Part shown: piece after piece, positions 58,101-61,100 of the stretch | How the letters are laid out: each line of letters opens with the position of its first letter | How positions within the stretch are numbered: the first letter of the stretch is position 1 | Assembly: GCA_037043455.1 (NCBI GenBank) | Contig: JAWPHD010000287.1 | Coordinates: forward strand, 457,203-521,202 | DNA from: Cyrtodaria siliqua | Lineage: Eukaryota > Mollusca > Bivalvia > Adapedonta > Hiatellidae | Reading direction: 5' to 3' | DNA: 64,000 bases | Translations under genes and position numbers: made by a program | Notes under the pieces: generated by a model | The model's database searches: none | What the model was told of the DNA's origin: nothing | Seen by the model: the letters and a program-made list of their open reading frames with translations, nothing else

Positions 58101-61100
58101 GATCGGCCGTCCAGTGTGACGGAGTTCTGAGGAAGCTTGATACGCACATTTTCTCCAGCATCCGCGACGGGTGGAACATCGTCAGCTGCATTGCAAGATG
58201 AAGTTATTCATAAAGATTTCAAGATGATAGTAGCGATTTACCGAACATTTGAAAATGTTAACTACTAACGTCTTAAGAATAATACATGGTCAAATAACAC
58301 ATCATGATATAATCAAATTTATATTTTAATCGATAAAAGGCATAAGAATGGTAACCATGTCTTTAAATGTTTTACATCATTTCAATTTCTCTTAATGCGA
58401 TTTTATTGAACTTAAACATAAGTTACTATTATGGTTGTACAATAAAAAGTATAGTTAAATATTCTATTCAAACATATGTTCGTCTCAATGCAGCGTGTAC
58501 TATAACACAAACTATGAATACACATAACCAGTATTTAATTAAATACACTTATTTTTCCAAAGTTCGGCCTCTCAGTCTTTATCAAAGATTCTAATTCTGA
58601 AAGAGATTGCATTCCTCTTGAAGACAATACTGAGAAGTACAACCTTTTTATTTCAAAGTTAGTACCAAAAGTTTTATAAAGTGCAATAGTCGCCCAAAAC
58701 CAAACCCAATGTATAAAAGCTGGCAAGCGTCCATTTATGTTAAAGCAAAGTGTGAATAAATGACGCGAAATGTTGAAAAACTGAATCGATGTTTTATTCC
58801 AGATATGGAACTGTTTGAGAGACAAATGTGTGTAATTCACAGAATTAAAGTGTATTTAAGTGAACGAATGTTGTAGAACTTATGACTGATCTCCAAAGAT
58901 AGCTTTAAAAATGTGCAATGTGTCCGATTTGCATGTGTATAAGGTAATAGTTACTTCAAGAGTTTCCAGTAGTTCTTGATATTTTAGATCTTGGTGACTT
59001 GTGGAAAACATTGTTTAATATTTGTCATTACTATTATTTATGATAAATTGTAATGTTTGACCAGGTGTATTAGCACTGGCATTTTTTCGGAACTAGCTGA
59101 TGGCTGCAGAGAGAACCGCATTACGCCGTCTGCTTTCCTATTAAGCCTAAATGGACGTTGACAATTTGACAGTGTGTACAGAAGTGAAAATAGAAAAAAA
59201 ACACAAGAAATTTGATAAAATGGTTGTCAAATGATCCATGTGGATACTGGAAAGGGAAAAATGACAAATATGTGGACGAGCGTCAAGAAAAGTGAGTATT
59301 TCGTTCTATTATATCTTCTGAAATAATACCAAACCAAATATGTGACAAAAAAAATAAAGCATATGTGATGTACGGATGATTACATATTCGTTGTGGTTTA
59401 CTGTTTACATTGTCTCCATTTATAGGTCCCGGACAGAGTTTGACATGTAAGTAAGTTTATTAAACAACACGTATGACTATTTAAGGTTAAATAGCCAGAA
59501 CATGATATCATAATTATTGAGTCTGTAAACATTTAATATACATAAGTCAAGTATAGCTTATAATGGTTAGGAATCATTTCAGCTTTCTATATGCTATGTA
59601 CAGACAAGGACAATATGTAAATGTATTTGCTCTCACTTGATTTTTGCAGACGAACTTATTATAGAAGTTGATAAGAATACGTTGCCATAAAATAGAAAGA
59701 AGTTAACATATATCATGCTGCAATTACTCAAATTGGATGTCACACCTTTAACGGTGATAGTTACTGTATCGTCATCAAATTGGCCGAGAGCGTCCATAAC
59801 AGTTAACACGAACGTGCACTGTCCTTCTTTCAAACCGGAAACGCTAAGCTCCGCCTTGTCAGTACCATCCAATGAAACAGACGTTTCACTGTCACATGAT
59901 CTGATATCCCAGCTATACTCAACTATCCCAACATCGTCAGCGGACTTGCCACCGTTCAGTTTGATGGAACTCTTCGGAAGTTTAATGGTGACGTCATCAC
60001 CAGCGTCAGCGATAGGCGGGATATCTTGTGCTGTGGGGTTAGTTTTGCAGAATTAAAAGCTGATATAATATAGTGATAAATATAATCATAGGCCTACATT
60101 TGAATGTAATTATATTTGTTACCGGTTAGTTTCATATATAGCTTCTGCCACCAAAGCATATTCATAATTGCATTACTGGTCAACTATATATATAATATAG
60201 TTTGTTATGTACCTATCAATAATAAATATATGTAGTATCTTCATTTTCTTACAATAAAATACGAATATCTATATTGTTACTAGAAAATCTGATTCTTAAT
60301 CACTATGCTGCATGCGTCACGTCGTGTGACGTTGATGCCTATTTGTGTAAACAAGCCATATCTAGTCTGCTATACCGTGCTGTAATATTTCACAAGCATT
60401 CTTATGGAGGTATATAATAAAAAGATCATTACTAGAGTAAGTGTTCTGGCAATGTCTAAAGTCACTTGAGCATAACCGATAACATCGAGACTATCACCTA
60501 CCTACATGTAGAGATGTGACTCTTTATTGATCACTGACTGGCCAGTATAATGTTCATGGGCACCTGGAGCGTGTCAAGCTGAGATATGGACATGTACACT
60601 GATGCACGTATAAAAGCGATGCCAAAAAGTGCATGTTGTGTTAATAAAACATGTTATGCAATAGGAGAACTGGACAACACGCGTGTGTAAGCATACTACT
60701 ATGTCAGTGGTTTTTACTCCAAAGTTTATTAGGCGAGGCCTAGAAAACGAATAATGGCAAGGCTTTTCCGAGCCATTCTGCGTTTTCGTCCTTGATTGTA
60801 AAAGGCATTGACATAGATTTCTATTTATCATGCAGATTATCCACATTTTCTGTTTGGTTTGCTGGTTTTACCTATTAAACAGAATGTTAAACTACGACAT
60901 ATTTCTTTGTGACGTTTTAAGACATCAGATTACATTACGTGTAATATGCTCCGAGGTATTAGGCATGCTTTTGCCCTTATCAGTCACTGCCGAATATACC
61001 AACATTTATTAGGTCACCCAAGATCAAGCCGAAAAGTGCATATCTGCATGATAAATAACAATAATGACGTGGGACTGTGAACATGAATCACACCTTTCAC

